Assembly (NCBI GenBank): GCA_005878685.1
Contig: VBLN01000103.1
Span: 1-6,944 of the forward strand
Source: Deltaproteobacteria bacterium
Lineage (GTDB): Bacteria > Desulfobacterota > Binatia > UBA9968
Direction: 5' to 3'
Length of the DNA stretch: 6,944 bases
The notes beneath the pieces were generated by a model that searched no databases, had not been told where the DNA came from, and was given only the letters and a program-made list of their open reading frames with translations. Within the stretch, counting starts at the first letter, position 1. Each line of letters opens with the position of its first letter. A program made the translations under genes and the position numbers. Shown here piece after piece: positions 6,307 to 6,944 of this stretch.

Positions 6307-6944
6307 CTAAGCGGCCGGCCGCACGGCGGCACTACTGCTGAAGCATCGATTGACAACGTCCCAATCAATGTTAGAAAAGAAGGCCTCAATGTACTTGCTG
6401 CGCTCGGATGGCTTATAGTCAAGCAGAAAAGCGTGCTCCCAGACATCCATGACTAGGATCGGCTTGAATCCCGACGGAACTCCCTGATGGTGAAGCTCGA
6501 TCCAATGATTCGAAAGCTGGCCAGCGAGAGGATCCTGATAGAGAACCGACCAGCCCACGCCACGCATGCCACCTACGGCTACAAAGTCAGTCTTCCAGGC
6601 ATCCAAACTTCCAAAGCTCTCCTCGAGGCCGTGCTTGAGCTGGCCGGACATGTTGCCTTTCCCCTTGGGAGCCATGTTGCCAAAATAGTACTCGTGGAGA
6701 ACCATACCCCCGTACTCGAAGCCGAGGTGGCGTTTTACTTCCGAATAAGCGGAATTTGTTGCCGCAGCTTTTTTCTTCTGCGTCATTTCCAACAGTTGTT
6801 CGCTGAGAAGGTTCGTGTTTTTAACATATCCCTCGTACAGCCCGAAGTGCATCTCCAGCGTCTTGTCAGAAATGCCACTTAATCCAGACAGATTGAATTT
6901 TTTCGCTTTGTAGGCGTGCTGTTCCTTGCTGTTTTTCTTCCTTT
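6307..6944 (-). CDS. Fe/Mn superoxide dismutase (5' end beyond right edge)
   Basis: The open frame spans 211 residues to the window edge and has no ATG, GTG or TTG upstream of Met31 (6852). The N-terminal SOD segment (KFNLSGLSGISDKTLEMHF) lies before that Met, so the true start must be outside the window and 6852 is not the start. The enzyme dismutates superoxide to oxygen and hydrogen peroxide. Predicted metal ligands, in window numbering: His32 (EMHFG), His83 (VLHEYY), Asp166 and His170 (MDVWEHAF). Gly79 four residues before His83, together with Gln153 in the C-terminal domain (HHQGVP), is the Mn-type arrangement of the second-shell glutamine, so the metal is more likely Mn, or the enzyme is cambialistic. 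The first helix is unusual: the gateway-histidine position is not His, and the His-to-Tyr spacing is one residue shorter than in E. coli. The tail SSSAAVRPAA is an extension. No export signal can be judged because the start is missing. Confidence 0.93.
   Translation of the reverse strand, partial: RKKNSKEQHAYKAKKFNLSGLSGISDKTLEMHFGLYEGYVKNTNLLSEQLLEMTQKKKAAATNSAYSEVKRHLGFEYGGMVLHEYYFGNMAPKGKGNMSGQLKHGLEESFGSLDAWKTDFVAVGGMRGVGWSVLYQDPLAGQLSNHWIELHHQGVPSGFKPILVMDVWEHAFLLDYKPSERSKYIEAFFSNIDWDVVNRCFSSSAAVRPAA

Noticed and set aside
6307..6852. Met at 6852 as the SOD start
   Set aside because: The preceding 30 in-frame residues match the SOD N-terminal region, and the frame stays open to the window edge.

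Overview
The window carries ordinary bacterial chromosomal genes at a moderate GC content (about 50-55% by eye, not counted). They are tightly packed, and there is no sign of phage, plasmid, CRISPR or insertion sequence. The proteins look like those of an environmental, uncultured-type bacterium near Desulfobacterota (delta-proteobacteria), NC10, Rokubacteria or Tectomicrobia. That placement is inference, resting on the RadA N-terminus, a Bacillus/delta-type BioA, and a luciferase-like monooxygenase remnant next to an SsuA/NMT1-like binding protein.

Layout: (1) 3-224 (+) is the C-terminal end of an MFS transporter, cut by the left edge. (2) 391-3703 (-) is a biotin operon transcribed bioF > bioA > bioD, which converges on the MFS gene. 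bioA and bioD overlap by one base (TGATG). bioF and bioA are separated by about 59 bp that hold most of an AT-rich imperfect inverted repeat, which also runs into the last codons of bioF. (3) 3704-3799 is a short divergent intergenic region with a perfect GGTTGC-ATG-GCAACC palindrome and plausible but weak promoter elements in both directions. (4) 3800-3941 (+) is a decayed gene: a normal start and the first 30 or so residues of a luciferase-like flavin-dependent monooxygenase, joined out of frame to what looks like its last 16 residues. (5) 3952-4875 (+) encodes an SsuA/NMT1-like solute-binding protein with no signal peptide. (6) 4915-6276 (+) is radA. (7) 6307-6944 (-) is a Fe/Mn superoxide dismutase whose 5' end lies beyond the right edge; it converges on radA with only 30 bp between the stop codons.

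Function: BioF, BioA and BioD catalyse three consecutive steps from pimeloyl thioester to dethiobiotin. bioB (last step) and the pimelate-making genes (bioC/bioH or bioW/bioI) are not in the window. BioA resembles the Bacillus type at substrate-site positions, so lysine rather than S-adenosylmethionine may be its amino donor. The monooxygenase remnant and the binding protein probably belonged to one operon. RadA (recombination) and SOD (oxidative stress) are unrelated housekeeping genes.

I do not see a convincing new biological system. The points most worth checking are the collapsed monooxygenase gene, the hairpin and tiny upstream frame between bioF and bioA, the possible lysine-type BioA, and the altered first helix of the SOD.
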